Below, piece by piece: positions 17,091 to 24,670 of a DNA stretch of 64,000 nucleotides. Source of the stretch: Stutzerimonas stutzeri (lineage in GTDB: Bacteria > Pseudomonadota > Gammaproteobacteria > Pseudomonadales > Pseudomonadaceae); contig NZ_JAAMQZ010000006.1 in NCBI RefSeq assembly GCF_013522825.1, forward strand, positions 62,001 through 126,000. The letters are read 5' to 3'. The notes under the pieces were generated by a model, which made no database searches, was not told where the DNA came from, and saw nothing but the letters and a program-made list of their open reading frames with translations. The first letter of the stretch is position 1. Every line of letters starts with the position of its first letter. The position numbers and the translations under genes are program-made.

Positions 17091-17929
17091 GGCTGTTCCT
17101 CCAGTCCGGCGATTTTCAGTTTCTTCAGTTCGATATGCCCGTCGCGCAGCTCGTAGCCGAGGCGGAGGGGGTCGATGGGCAGGGTGTTGATGATGCCCGC
17201 CTCGACCAATTGTTCCAGGTTTGCCAGCGGGCCATGCTCGGGCTCGAAGCGGCGCTGCGCCTCGCGCAGGTCGATCAGGTCTTGCAGGCGGATGACGCGT
17301 TTGTCGAGCAGCTGCTGCAACTTCGGATCATTCTGTGCAGCATCTCGCTGTTGTGTAAGATAGTCGAGAGCAAGTTTCTCGTCGGCAAAGCTTTCTGCCT
17401 GCAACATCACCGCTAGCTTACGAAAGCCTGCGGCATTACCGGTCGCGCGTTGAGCGGCCAACTCTAATGCGCGGCTAGCCTCGGTAATGTCTTTATTGAA
17501 AAATGCTTGGTTGAATCCATAGAAAAACGCCGGCAACTCATCCCAGAAGCGGCACTGCATGGCTCGGCGTAATACTTCTGTGCCCTCACGATCAGCTCCA
17601 CCCCAAGTCAGCAAGCCATTGGCAAGATAATAGTTATCCTCATGGCAGGGGTTGAGCTCAGCTACCTCTTGTTGGGCGCGAACCAGATAACTAGTATCCG
17701 CCTGTCCCCAATCAACCCCGGTAGCGGCCAGGCGCATGGTCTCGAGATTGGCTGCCAAAAAACGGTCGCTGCCATACAGTACCAGCAAAATAGGAGCAGC
17801 GATGACCACTCGCCCTTTGATGGCCGTAGTCTCAGGCGCAGGCATGTGAACATGCCATTGTGAGGTTGTAGAAAATATGCCGAATCCGAATAGGGCCAAC
17901 AGTAGGGGTATGTATGACCGGCTGGGCAT
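17087..17929 (-). CDS. Unknown membrane-anchored protein of the pilin-associated ABC unit
   Basis: 280 residues I do not recognise by name. There are two hydrophobic spans near the N-terminus (YIPLLLALFGFGIFS at 6-20 and IAAPILLVLYGS near 43-54). A helical region of about 200 residues follows with TPR-like spacing of alanine and leucine, and then a short C-terminal strand-rich tail. It lies between the permease and the ATPase, 2 bp from the former and overlapping the latter, so it is probably an accessory subunit. Its codon use is AT-richer than that of flanking genes, especially between 17350 and 17900. Confidence 0.75.
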   Translation of the reverse strand: MPSRSYIPLLLALFGFGIFSTTSQWHVHMPAPETTAIKGRVVIAAPILLVLYGSDRFLAANLETMRLAATGVDWGQADTSYLVRAQQEVAELNPCHEDNYYLANGLLTWGGADREGTEVLRRAMQCRFWDELPAFFYGFNQAFFNKDITEASRALELAAQRATGNAAGFRKLAVMLQAESFADEKLALDYLTQQRDAAQNDPKLQQLLDKRVIRLQDLIDLREAQRRFEPEHGPLANLEQLVEAGIINTLPIDPLRLGYELRDGHIELKKLKIAGLEEQP

Positions 17930-17931
17930 AA

Positions 17932-18741
17932 TTATACAAATCGCTTACGCTGTAGCATCCAAGCCGCCAGCATCAGTAGAGAAAATGCATAACCCAGGTT
18001 GCTCAACAGCAACCAAGGCCAGTCGCTCGGCAAGAATGCTGGTTCACCATACAAGGCCAGCATACGTATATCCAATGCGCCGAGGTCTGGCAGCAGGTAG
18101 CTTAATGCGCCGAGGCCAGCGCGATACTCCTCGGTATTACTTACCAGCCCCGCTTGGTCGCTAAGCAATTCAACTATAGCACCATAAGAACGCGCGACCA
18201 GCATAAAGCCGAAGGTACCAATCAGTACAAAGTTCGGTGTCGATGCTATTACAGCCAGCAGGGTGGCTAGTGCTGTCAGTAAAAATAAATCGAGCGCAAT
18301 GAATGCAATAACAATTAGATAAGGCTGCCCCAACGCCACTGGGGTGGCTTGAGGGTAGATGCTACCTATAAAATGTACCAAGCCTAGTTGTAGTAGGCTC
18401 AGTGCCAGTAATGCGCCTAGCAGCAGTGCCAGCATCGCAGCGAAGCGCCCAAGCAGCAGGCTGCTGCGAGCATGTGGATAGGAAAATGAGTAAAAAAAAT
18501 AACGCTTGTCAAACTCGCGGGATAGTAATTCTTGCGCAAGCAGTACGATCATTAATGGTAACAAAAGACGGATAATGGAAAAGCCCACATCCAGTCCTAC
18601 GGTTATCGGTTGGCGACCACCAAAATAGGCGGACAGAAGAGTCCCTATGGCGACTACAAACAATGAGCCTACGATCATACGTATGTAGCTTGCTTTTAAA
18701 GCTAATCGTAACGCTATCAGACTATTATGAAAGATGGACAT
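17932..18741 (-). CDS. ABC transporter permease (ABC-2 type) of the pilin-associated unit
   Basis: 269 residues with six hydrophobic spans in the ABC-2 pattern, for example MIVGSLFVVAIGTLLSAYF near residue 23, LLPLMIVLLAQELLSREF, and LLLSNLGYAFSLLMLAAWML at the end. The DFDKRYF-like cytoplasmic turn (REFDKRYFFYSFSYP) fits permeases of the NosY/GldF kind. It follows the six-cysteine secreted protein after a 184-bp gap with a terminator-like hairpin. The gene is clearly AT-richer than the window average. Confidence 0.85.
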   Translation of the reverse strand: MSIFHNSLIALRLALKASYIRMIVGSLFVVAIGTLLSAYFGGRQPITVGLDVGFSIIRLLLPLMIVLLAQELLSREFDKRYFFYSFSYPHARSSLLLGRFAAMLALLLGALLALSLLQLGLVHFIGSIYPQATPVALGQPYLIVIAFIALDLFLLTALATLLAVIASTPNFVLIGTFGFMLVARSYGAIVELLSDQAGLVSNTEEYRAGLGALSYLLPDLGALDIRMLALYGEPAFLPSDWPWLLLSNLGYAFSLLMLAAWMLQRKRFV

Positions 18742-18879
18742 TTATAATGGAGGGCTTAGTTAGATTTGGAGTTCAATGCTGGATTGGCTAGTCAAGTGAT
18801 TTTTGCTAGGTAAGAATTTTTATTGGGAATGGTAGGATGGCCTGAAATTCAGGTTTGAAGGTTGCTAAAATATAAGCGT

Positions 18880-18914
18880 TATAAAGAGGGGGGATAATTC
18901 CTCCCTCCTTATAG
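18880..18914 (-). terminator. Hairpin between the secreted pilin partner and the ABC genes
   Basis: On the minus strand TATAAGGAGGGAGG - AATTAT - CCCCCCTCTTTATA forms a strong stem of about 13 pairs starting 11 bp after the stop of the secreted protein gene. The following tract is U-rich but short. It could terminate or attenuate transcription, giving more pilin and partner mRNA than transporter mRNA. Confidence 0.55.
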
Positions 18915-18925
18915 GGTGTGTCTTA

Positions 18926-19390
18926 TTAGATCAAGGTTTTCGCTACTGTATCTGCTTTAGTTGCTCCGTCGCATGCTCCGTTGCCAGGGTATGCAATATT
19001 CACCGTGCCTCTAGTGGTAGTAGCAGTAGCAAATGCAGCTCCATTTACGTCAGTCATCTCACAGTCCGGATCGGCGGTGCCTACAGTGCAGGATACGACA
19101 TGATCTCTTGTCGCTCCAGCCGCAGCGCCTTCACTGGTGTCTGAAACCTGGATCGTCTTCTGCCCAACAGTGCGGGATTTCACCATCCCTGCAGTATGGC
19201 AGGCGGCAATTGCAACCCTAGTAGGATCACAGTCTACGGCAGCTACCACGCCTGTGGTCAGGTTGATAGAGACGTTTTCATTCAGGTTGTTACAAACATC
19301 CATTTCAAGCTGACCTGACGCTGGGAACTCTACAGCCCAAGCCAGGCTAGATAGCATCAAGCTCGCCAGAAAAAGAGTAGTTTTTTTCAT
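18926..19390 (-). CDS. Sec-exported six-cysteine protein paired with the short pilin (PilA-C-like partner)
   Basis: 154 residues, not recognised as a named family. The N-terminus is a clear Sec signal (MKKTTLFLASLMLSSLAWA, cleavage expected before VEFPASG), not a prepilin leader. The mature part of about 135 residues is rich in Thr, Ala and Val, looks like beta strands, and has six cysteines (MDVC, VDCD, AACH, VVSC, PDCE, GACD) that could form three disulfides. The ATG at 19390 is 9 bp after AAGGAG; an ATG at 19396 is only 3 bp from it. It starts 25 bp after the short pilin stop and must be co-transcribed. By position it could supply the globular part that the pilin lacks. Confidence 0.75.
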   Translation of the reverse strand: MKKTTLFLASLMLSSLAWAVEFPASGQLEMDVCNNLNENVSINLTTGVVAAVDCDPTRVAIAACHTAGMVKSRTVGQKTIQVSDTSEGAAAGATRDHVVSCTVGTADPDCEMTDVNGAAFATATTTRGTVNIAYPGNGACDGATKADTVAKTLI

Positions 19391-19415
19391 ATCCATAATC
19401 TCCTTAAATTAGTGT

Positions 19416-19601
19416 TTACTTCAACGAAGCGATAATGGAAGTGATGTTGTTTTTAACGTCAGCAACAGTCGAGGTGTCGTTAGCACGTTGGCGATATTCA
19501 TTAAACTGCGGAATGGCGATAGCCGCCAGAATGCCGATAATCGCAATTACGATCATCAACTCGATCAGGGTAAAACCTTTTTGCTTCTTGATGGACTTCA
19601 T
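19416..19601 (-). CDS. pilA: Short type IV prepilin consisting of the N-terminal helix only
   Basis: 61 residues: a 9-residue leader MKSIKKQKG, then the type IVa pilin start [14 protein letters not shown] with the PilD cleavage site and Glu5, then [19 protein letters not shown] and a 52-residue mature end at SIIASLK. Ordinary Pseudomonas pilins are about 140-160 residues with a beta domain and disulfide loop; both are absent. Length and the PQFxxYR segment recall the short PilA-N pilins of Geobacter. Aromatic residues in the mature part are only F1, F24 and Y27. The ATG follows AGGAGCTT. It sits divergent from pilB, the normal pilA slot. I regard it as intact because no pilin-like remnant follows. 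Confidence 0.88.
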   Translation of the reverse strand: MKSIKKQKGFTLIELMIVIAIIGILAAIAIPQFNEYRQRANDTSTVADVKNNITSIIASLK

Positions 19602-19647
19602 TGAAAAGCTCCTGTGTTGGTGAGGTCGTTGGACCTGCCGAGTGGGG

Positions 19648-19663
19648 AGCAGCATCCGTGCCA
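19648..19663 (-). promoter_or_regulatory. Candidate sigma-54 promoter of the short pilin gene
   Basis: The minus strand reads TGGCACGGATGCTGCT, matching the sigma-54 consensus TGGCAC-N5-TTGC with GG at -24 and GC at -12 and one mismatch. Transcription would begin near 19637, leaving a leader of about 36 nt before the ATG at 19601. Pseudomonas pilA genes are driven by RpoN with the PilSR two-component system, so this is the expected type of promoter at the expected place. Confidence 0.7.
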
Positions 19664-19769
19664 GGCGCGGCTGGGTGGCTGGGTGGAAGTGCCTGGTTGT
19701 GAGTTAGGTCACTCTTTGGGGATTGGCGGCTGGGTTGGGGCGGCGTGTCTTGCTGGGAAAGGTTTGGGG

Positions 19770-20000
19770 TGGGGGTATTCGCGGGCGTGGCCCGCTCCTA
19801 CGGGTTCGGTGTGCGCTAGCACCCTGTAGGAGTGGGCCATGCCCACGAACATGGCTTGCACCCTGGCATGACCCGTTCCCACGAAAACGGGTGTTGCGCT
19901 GATCGGGGATCATGTCTGCAGAGCGTTGCCTCTACAGGAAGCCATTTCCAAGGGGTGTGGGTTTAGTCTGCTTTCGCGGGCATGGCCCGCTCCTACCGCT
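19770..20000. repeat. GGGCATGGCCCGCTCCTAC palindrome cluster between pilA and pilB
   Basis: At least three copies or half-copies of a palindrome built on CGCGGGCATGGCCCGCTCCTAC and its complement GTAGGAGTGGGCCATGCCC occur at about 19776-19801, 19827-19855 and 19974-19997. This REP family is distinct from the GTAGGTCGG type seen elsewhere in the window. The remaining part of the 505-bp pilA-pilB gap holds the pilA promoter and presumably that of pilB; I see no gene. Confidence 0.7.
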
Positions 20001-20106
20001 TTAGTCAGCAAGTGACAAAAATTGCCACACGCTTTTTGCGGATTTGGCGCGCCTAGGGAACTGCGTTATAAGGGCGCGATCTTTCCAGCCTCCATAGGCG
20101 ACGCCC

Positions 20107-21810
20107 ATGAACGAGAACGCTCCCCTCGGCGGTCTGGCCCGACAGTTGGTGCAGGCTGGCCAGCTCGATGAAAAAACGGCACTGCAGGCGCAGCAGCAAG
20201 CCCAGCGCAACCAGATGCCGCTGGTGACCTGGCTGGTGCAGAACAGACTGGTCAAGAGCCGTACGGTGATGGAGGTGGCGGGTGAGCAGTTCGGCATCCC
20301 TTATTTCGACCTTGCCACGTTGGACAGGGAAACCCAGCCGCAGGATCTGATCAGCGAGAAGCTGGTGCGCCAGCATCGGGTGCTGCCGTTGCAGCGGCGC
20401 GGCAACAAGCTCTACGTGGCCGTTTCCGACCCAACCAACCACCTGGCGGTCAGTGATATCCAGTTCAATACCGGGCTCAATGTCGAGGCGGTGCTGGTCG
20501 AGGATGACAAGCTGGGCCAGGCCATCGACAAGTTTTTCGAGTCCGCCGCTACGGCGCTGGACGGGCTGAGCGATTCGGATCTGGACGATCTGAATGTGGA
20601 GATCAGTGGCGGCTCCACTGAAGATGAGAGCGAGCACAACGAGGCTGACGATGCGCCGGTGGTGCGCTTCGTCAACAAGATGCTGCTCGATGCGATCAAG
20701 CGTGGCTCGTCGGACCTGCACTTCGAGCCCTACGAGAAATCCTACCGGGTGCGGTTCCGTACCGACGGCGTGCTGCACGAGGTGGCGCGCCCGCCGGTGC
20801 AACTGGTCAGCCGCATTTCCGCACGCCTGAAGGTGATGGCGGCGCTGGATATCGCCGAGCGGCGCAAGCCGCAGGATGGCCGCATCAAGATGAAGGTGTC
20901 GAAGAACAAGTCCATCGATTTTCGTGTCAACAGCCTGCCGACGCTGTGGGGCGAGAAGATCGTGATGCGGATTCTCGACTCCTCCAGCGCGAAGATGGGC
21001 ATCGATGCGCTGGGCTACGAGGAGGACCAGAAAGCGCTTTATATGGCGGCGTTGAAGCAGCCGCAGGGGATGATTCTGGTCACCGGGCCGACGGGTTCGG
21101 GCAAGACGGTTTCGCTGTACACGGGCCTGAATATCCTCAATACCATCGATGTGAACATCTCCACCGCCGAAGACCCGGTGGAGATCAATCTGGAGGGCAT
21201 CAACCAGGTCAACGTCAACCCGCGCCAGGGCATGGATTTCGCCCAGGCGTTGCGCGCCTTCCTGCGCCAGGACCCGGACATCATCATGGTAGGGGAGATC
21301 CGCGACCTGGAAACCGCCGAGATCGCCATCAAGGCGGCGCAGACGGGGCATATGGTGATGTCCACGCTGCACACCAACAGCGCCGCCGAGACCCTGACGC
21401 GCTTGCGCAACATGGGCGTGCCGGCGTTCAACATCGCCACTTCGGTGAACCTGATCATCGCCCAGCGCCTGGCGCGCAAACTCTGCCCGAGTTGCAAGAC
21501 GGAAGTGGAGGTGCCGCGCGAGGCTCTGCTCAAGGAAGGCTTCCCTGAAAACAGGATCGGCACTTTCCAGCTTTATGGCCCGGTGGGTTGTGATAATTGC
21601 AACGGCGGTTACAAGGGCCGTGTCGGTATTTATGAAGTGGTTAAAATCACGCCTGCTCTGCAGCGGCTTATCATGGAGGAAGGAAACTCCATCGATATCG
21701 CCCTGCAGGCGCGCAAAGATGGTTTCAATGATTTGCGCCTTTCGGGTCTGGTCAAAGCCATGCATGGCATCACCAGCCTGGAGGAAGTCAACCGCGTGAC
21801 CAAGGATTAA
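20107..21810 (+). CDS. pilB: Type IV pilus assembly ATPase PilB
   Basis: 567 residues, normal for the extension ATPase. The N-terminal regulatory domain (about 1-150) is followed by the GspE-type motor: Walker A GPTGSGKTVS near residue 327, the Asp box TAEDPVEI, Walker B VGEIRDLETAE near residue 396, the His box and a zinc-binding tetracysteine motif (CPSC near 460, CDNC near 497). It powers pilus polymerisation at the inner membrane. It heads pilB-pilC-pilD, divergent from the short pilin gene. Confidence 0.97.
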   Translation: MNENAPLGGLARQLVQAGQLDEKTALQAQQQAQRNQMPLVTWLVQNRLVKSRTVMEVAGEQFGIPYFDLATLDRETQPQDLISEKLVRQHRVLPLQRRGNKLYVAVSDPTNHLAVSDIQFNTGLNVEAVLVEDDKLGQAIDKFFESAATALDGLSDSDLDDLNVEISGGSTEDESEHNEADDAPVVRFVNKMLLDAIKRGSSDLHFEPYEKSYRVRFRTDGVLHEVARPPVQLVSRISARLKVMAALDIAERRKPQDGRIKMKVSKNKSIDFRVNSLPTLWGEKIVMRILDSSSAKMGIDALGYEEDQKALYMAALKQPQGMILVTGPTGSGKTVSLYTGLNILNTIDVNISTAEDPVEINLEGINQVNVNPRQGMDFAQALRAFLRQDPDIIMVGEIRDLETAEIAIKAAQTGHMVMSTLHTNSAAETLTRLRNMGVPAFNIATSVNLIIAQRLARKLCPSCKTEVEVPREALLKEGFPENRIGTFQLYGPVGCDNCNGGYKGRVGIYEVVKITPALQRLIMEEGNSIDIALQARKDGFNDLRLSGLVKAMHGITSLEEVNRVTKD

Positions 21811-21813
21811 CCC

Positions 21814-23034
21814 ATGGCGGAAAAAGCGTTGAAAACCAGTGTGTTCACCTGGGAGGGGACTGATCGCAAGGGCGGCAAGGTCAAAGGTGAGCTTTCCGGG
21901 CAGAGCCCGGCGCTGATCAAGGCGCAACTGCGCAAGCAGGGTATCAATCCGCTGAAGGTGCGCAAGAAGGCCGTCTCGCTGTTCAGTTCCGGCAAGAAGA
22001 TCAAGCCGATGGATATCGCGCTGTTCACCCGGCAGATGGCGACCATGATGAAGGCTGGCGTGCCGTTGCTGCAGTCGTTCGACATCATCGGCGAGGGCTT
22101 CGACAATCCGAACATGCGCAAGCTGGTGGATGAGGTGAAGCAGGAAGTGGCCGCCGGTAACAGCTTCGCCGGTTCGCTGCGCAAGAAGCCGCAATATTTC
22201 GATGATCTGTATTGCAACCTGGTGGAGTCCGGCGAGCAGTCCGGTGCGCTGGAAACGTTGCTGGATCGGATTGCCACGTATAAGGAAAAAACCGAGCAGC
22301 TCAAGGCCAAGATCAAGAAGGCGATGACCTACCCGATTGCGGTCATCGTGGTGGCGATCATTGTTTCGGCGATCCTGCTGATCAAGGTGGTGCCGCAGTT
22401 CGAGAGTGTGTTCCAAGGCTTTGGGGCCGAACTGCCAGCGTTTACGCAAATGGTGGTCGGGCTTTCGCGCTGGCTGCAGGAGTGGTGGTATCTGGTGCTT
22501 CTGGGGCTGTTCGTGGCGGCATTCCTGTTCAAGCACAGTTACAAACGCTCGGAGAAGTTTCGTGATGCGCTCGACAGGATGCTGCTGAAGGCGCCTATTG
22601 TTGGCGACATTCTCTACAAGGCGGTGGTGGCGCGTTATGCACGTACCTTGTCCACGACCTTTGCGGCGGGTGTGCCGCTGGTGGATGCGCTGGACTCGGT
22701 AGCGGGGGCGACCGGCAACGTGGTGTTCCGCAATGCGGTGGCGAAGATTCGCAACGATGTATCCTCTGGTGTGCAGCTGAACTTCTCGATGCGCACCACC
22801 AATGTATTTCCTTCGATGGCGATCCAGATGACGGCCATTGGCGAGGAGTCCGGTTCGCTGGACGAGATGCTGGACAAGGTCGCCGGCTTCTACGAGGACG
22901 AAGTGGACAATATGGTGGATAACCTGACGACGCTGATGGAGCCGCTGATCATGGCGGTGCTGGGTGTGCTGGTGGGTGGCCTGATCATTGCGATGTACCT
23001 GCCCATCTTCCAGCTCGGCAGCGTGGTCGGATAA
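21814..23034 (+). CDS. pilC: Type IV pilus inner-membrane platform protein PilC
   Basis: 406 residues, starting 3 bp after pilB. It has two GspF repeats, each ending in membrane spans, with FTRQMATMMKAGVPLLQSF near residue 68 and YARTLSTTFAAGVPLVDAL near residue 275, and a terminal span MAVLGVLVGGLIIAMYLPIF. PilC couples PilB to pilin insertion. Nothing unusual compared with normal Pseudomonas PilC. Confidence 0.97.
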   Translation: MAEKALKTSVFTWEGTDRKGGKVKGELSGQSPALIKAQLRKQGINPLKVRKKAVSLFSSGKKIKPMDIALFTRQMATMMKAGVPLLQSFDIIGEGFDNPNMRKLVDEVKQEVAAGNSFAGSLRKKPQYFDDLYCNLVESGEQSGALETLLDRIATYKEKTEQLKAKIKKAMTYPIAVIVVAIIVSAILLIKVVPQFESVFQGFGAELPAFTQMVVGLSRWLQEWWYLVLLGLFVAAFLFKHSYKRSEKFRDALDRMLLKAPIVGDILYKAVVARYARTLSTTFAAGVPLVDALDSVAGATGNVVFRNAVAKIRNDVSSGVQLNFSMRTTNVFPSMAIQMTAIGEESGSLDEMLDKVAGFYEDEVDNMVDNLTTLMEPLIMAVLGVLVGGLIIAMYLPIFQLGSVVG

Positions 23035-23038
23035 CTCG

Positions 23039-23905
23039 ATGATCTTTCAAGTTCTGGCCAGCAACACGCTGGCCTTTGTTTTGTGCGCGCTGGTGCTGGG
23101 GCTGCTGGTGGGCAGTTTTCTCAATGTGGTCATTTATCGATTGCCGATCATGATGCAGCGGGAGTGGCAATCCCAGGCGCGGGAGTTTCTGGAGTTGCCT
23201 GCCGAGCCTGACGCGGCGATGTTCAATCTGTTTCTGCCGCATTCACGCTGCCCGCATTGCGATCACCGGATTCGTGCCTGGGAGAATATTCCACTGGTGA
23301 GCTGGCTGGCGTTGCGTGGCAAGTGCTCGGCGTGCAAGGCGCCGATCAGCAGGCGCTACCCGCTGGTGGAGCTGGCGTGTGGGCTGCTCTCGGGTTACGT
23401 CGCCTGGCATTTCGGTTTCACCTGGCAGGCCGGCGCGATGCTGTTGCTGACCTGGGGGCTGCTGGCGATGAGCATGATCGACGTCGATCATCAATTGCTG
23501 CCGGATTCGCTGGTGCTGCCGTTGCTGTGGCTGGGGTTGATCGTCAACAGCTTCGGCCTGTTCGTGTCCCTCGCGGATGCGTTGTGGGGCGCGGTGGCGG
23601 GCTATCTGAGTCTGTGGTCGGTGTACTGGCTGTTCAAGCTGGTGACCGGCAAGGAAGGCATGGGTTATGGCGACTTCAAGCTGCTGGCCATGCTCGGCGC
23701 CTGGGGCGGCTGGCAGGTGCTGCCGCTGACCATTCTGCTGTCCTCACTGGTCGGCGCGGTGCTGGGCACCATCATGCTGCGTATGCGCAAGGCCGAGAGC
23801 GGCACACCGATTCCCTTCGGGCCTTATCTGGCCATTGCCGGCTGGGTTGCCTTGCTCTGGGGTGAGCAGATCACCGTCAGTTATCTGCAGTTCGCCAGAT
23901 TCTGA
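23039..23905 (+). CDS. pilD: Prepilin peptidase / N-methyltransferase PilD
   Basis: 288 residues, with the ATG at 23039 chosen at the start of the first membrane span. It has GSFLNVVIYRLP, the four-cysteine zinc site CPHCD ... CSACK typical of PilD, and the two catalytic aspartates in MSMIDVDHQLLPD near residue 147 and GYGDFKLLAMLGA near residue 211. It cleaves the leader after Gly and N-methylates the new N-terminus, so the KG|FTLIE site of the short pilin should be processed. Confidence 0.97.
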   Translation: MIFQVLASNTLAFVLCALVLGLLVGSFLNVVIYRLPIMMQREWQSQAREFLELPAEPDAAMFNLFLPHSRCPHCDHRIRAWENIPLVSWLALRGKCSACKAPISRRYPLVELACGLLSGYVAWHFGFTWQAGAMLLLTWGLLAMSMIDVDHQLLPDSLVLPLLWLGLIVNSFGLFVSLADALWGAVAGYLSLWSVYWLFKLVTGKEGMGYGDFKLLAMLGAWGGWQVLPLTILLSSLVGAVLGTIMLRMRKAESGTPIPFGPYLAIAGWVALLWGEQITVSYLQFARF

Positions 23906-23909
23906 CACC

Positions 23910-23937
23910 GTGGTATCGCCTGCGCCGCTGATACCAC
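23910..23937. terminator. Stem-loop just after pilD
   Basis: A perfect 8-bp stem GTGGTATC / GATACCAC with a 12-nt loop begins 4 bp after the pilD stop. There is no T-tract, so it may protect the mRNA end instead of terminating transcription. Confidence 0.4.
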
Positions 23938-23939
23938 AA

Positions 23940-24053
23940 AGCCCGTCGTTCGTAGGTCGAATTAGCCGCAGGCGTAAACCGGCGGGGCGGAGCACCGGCG
24001 AATGACCCTGACTCCGCCCGTCGGGTCGATGAAGCGTGCCCCGACCTACGAAA
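23940..24053. repeat. REP-like unit on the left of the toxin-antitoxin pair
   Basis: The region carries the GTAGGTCGAATTAGCCG / GCGTAAACCGGC hairpin and the ACTCCGCCCGTCGGGTCGAT ... CCCCGACCTACGAAA block. The same unit occurs twice at 24671-24910 on the other side of the toxin-antitoxin genes. Confidence 0.75.
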
Positions 24054-24325
24054 CTATTTATTGAAAATATCGGCGTGTGTTCCTGTTCTGGCTAGCTGTA
24101 GCTCATCACCCTCTACTCGATAAATCAGCAACCAGTCGGGTTCGATGTGTGCATCGCGGAAGCCTTTCCAGTTGTTTTCAGCGGATGATCAAGGTAGCTG
24201 CTTGGCAATGGTTCACGATTGACCAGCAAGTTGAGCAGCGTTTTCAGCTTGCCCATGTCCTTGCCGCGCTTCTGTGCCAGTTTGAAGTCTTTTTTGAAGG
24301 CGCTGGACAATACAGGTACAAGCAT
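24054..24325 (-). pseudogene. YafQ/RelE-family toxin gene broken by a one-base deletion
   Basis: From the ATG at 24325 the frame reads MLVPVLSSAFKKDFKLAQ ... LDHPLK, typical of YafQ, then goes out of frame at the T run at 24175-24178 (AAAA on the coding strand). If one A is restored the frame continues as NNWKGFRDAHIEPDW, LLIYRVEGDELQLARTG and HADIFNK to a TAG at 24054, matching the YafQ C-terminus with its catalytic H/D/H-rich region. Without it the frame ends near 24125 and lacks these residues. The ATG overlaps the antitoxin stop (ATGA). A sequencing error or slippage at the homopolymer remains possible. Confidence 0.8.
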
Positions 24326-24585
24326 CAACTCCCCAGTTCATCAAACAGTGCGTCAATGGATGCGACCTTTTTGCCCTTGCCATTCATCAGCTCGGCCATG
24401 GCGGTGGTGGTGGCTTTGTTCGGAGTGCGGTCGTAGGGTAGATCCTGACCGGCTGCGATCTGAGTCATCATCAGACGGATGGCCTCTGAGATGCTCAGGC
24501 CGGACTCTGACAAGCGCCGGGCAGCGGCTTCTTTGGTAGCGCTATCGATCCGTGCGCGGACAACGGTATCGGCGGTAGTGGCCAT
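24325..24585 (-). CDS. DinJ/RelB-family antitoxin
   Basis: 86 residues. The N-terminal ribbon-helix-helix part (VVRARIDSATKEAAARRL, then SISEAIRLMMTQIA) is typical of DinJ/RelB antitoxins, and the C-terminal half, ending IDALFDELGS, is the usual toxin-wrapping tail. It is intact although the YafQ-like toxin gene that overlaps its stop is frameshifted. It probably represses its own promoter through the palindrome at 24610. Confidence 0.9.
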   Translation of the reverse strand: MATTADTVVRARIDSATKEAAARRLSESGLSISEAIRLMMTQIAAGQDLPYDRTPNKATTTAMAELMNGKGKKVASIDALFDELGS

Positions 24586-24609
24586 GATGGGGCTCCTTTT
24601 CGTGATGTG

Positions 24610-24623
24610 GCTACAATTGTAGC
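24610..24623. promoter_or_regulatory. Palindromic operator over the antitoxin promoter
   Basis: A perfect 14-bp palindrome GCTACAATTGTAGC lies 25 bp upstream of the antitoxin start and contains a near-consensus -10 hexamer TACAAT on the minus strand. This is where a DinJ-type repressor would be expected to bind. Confidence 0.65.
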
Positions 24624-24670
24624 TACAGCTTGTCGGAAGCGCACGTCTTATTGGATTGTGCCAGTCAGCG

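Noticed and set aside
19416..19601. Short pilin as a truncated pilA pseudogene
   Set aside because: The next gene has its own ribosome site and Sec signal and no pilin-like remnant in any frame follows the stop. The promoter and leader are intact, so an intact short gene is the better reading, though I cannot exclude an old truncation.
20053..22536. An 827-codon open frame on the minus strand across pilB and pilC
   Set aside because: It is the antisense shadow of pilB/pilC: its composition is His/Gln/Arg rich as expected from codon-position bias, and it crosses the pilB-pilC junction without any recognisable domain.
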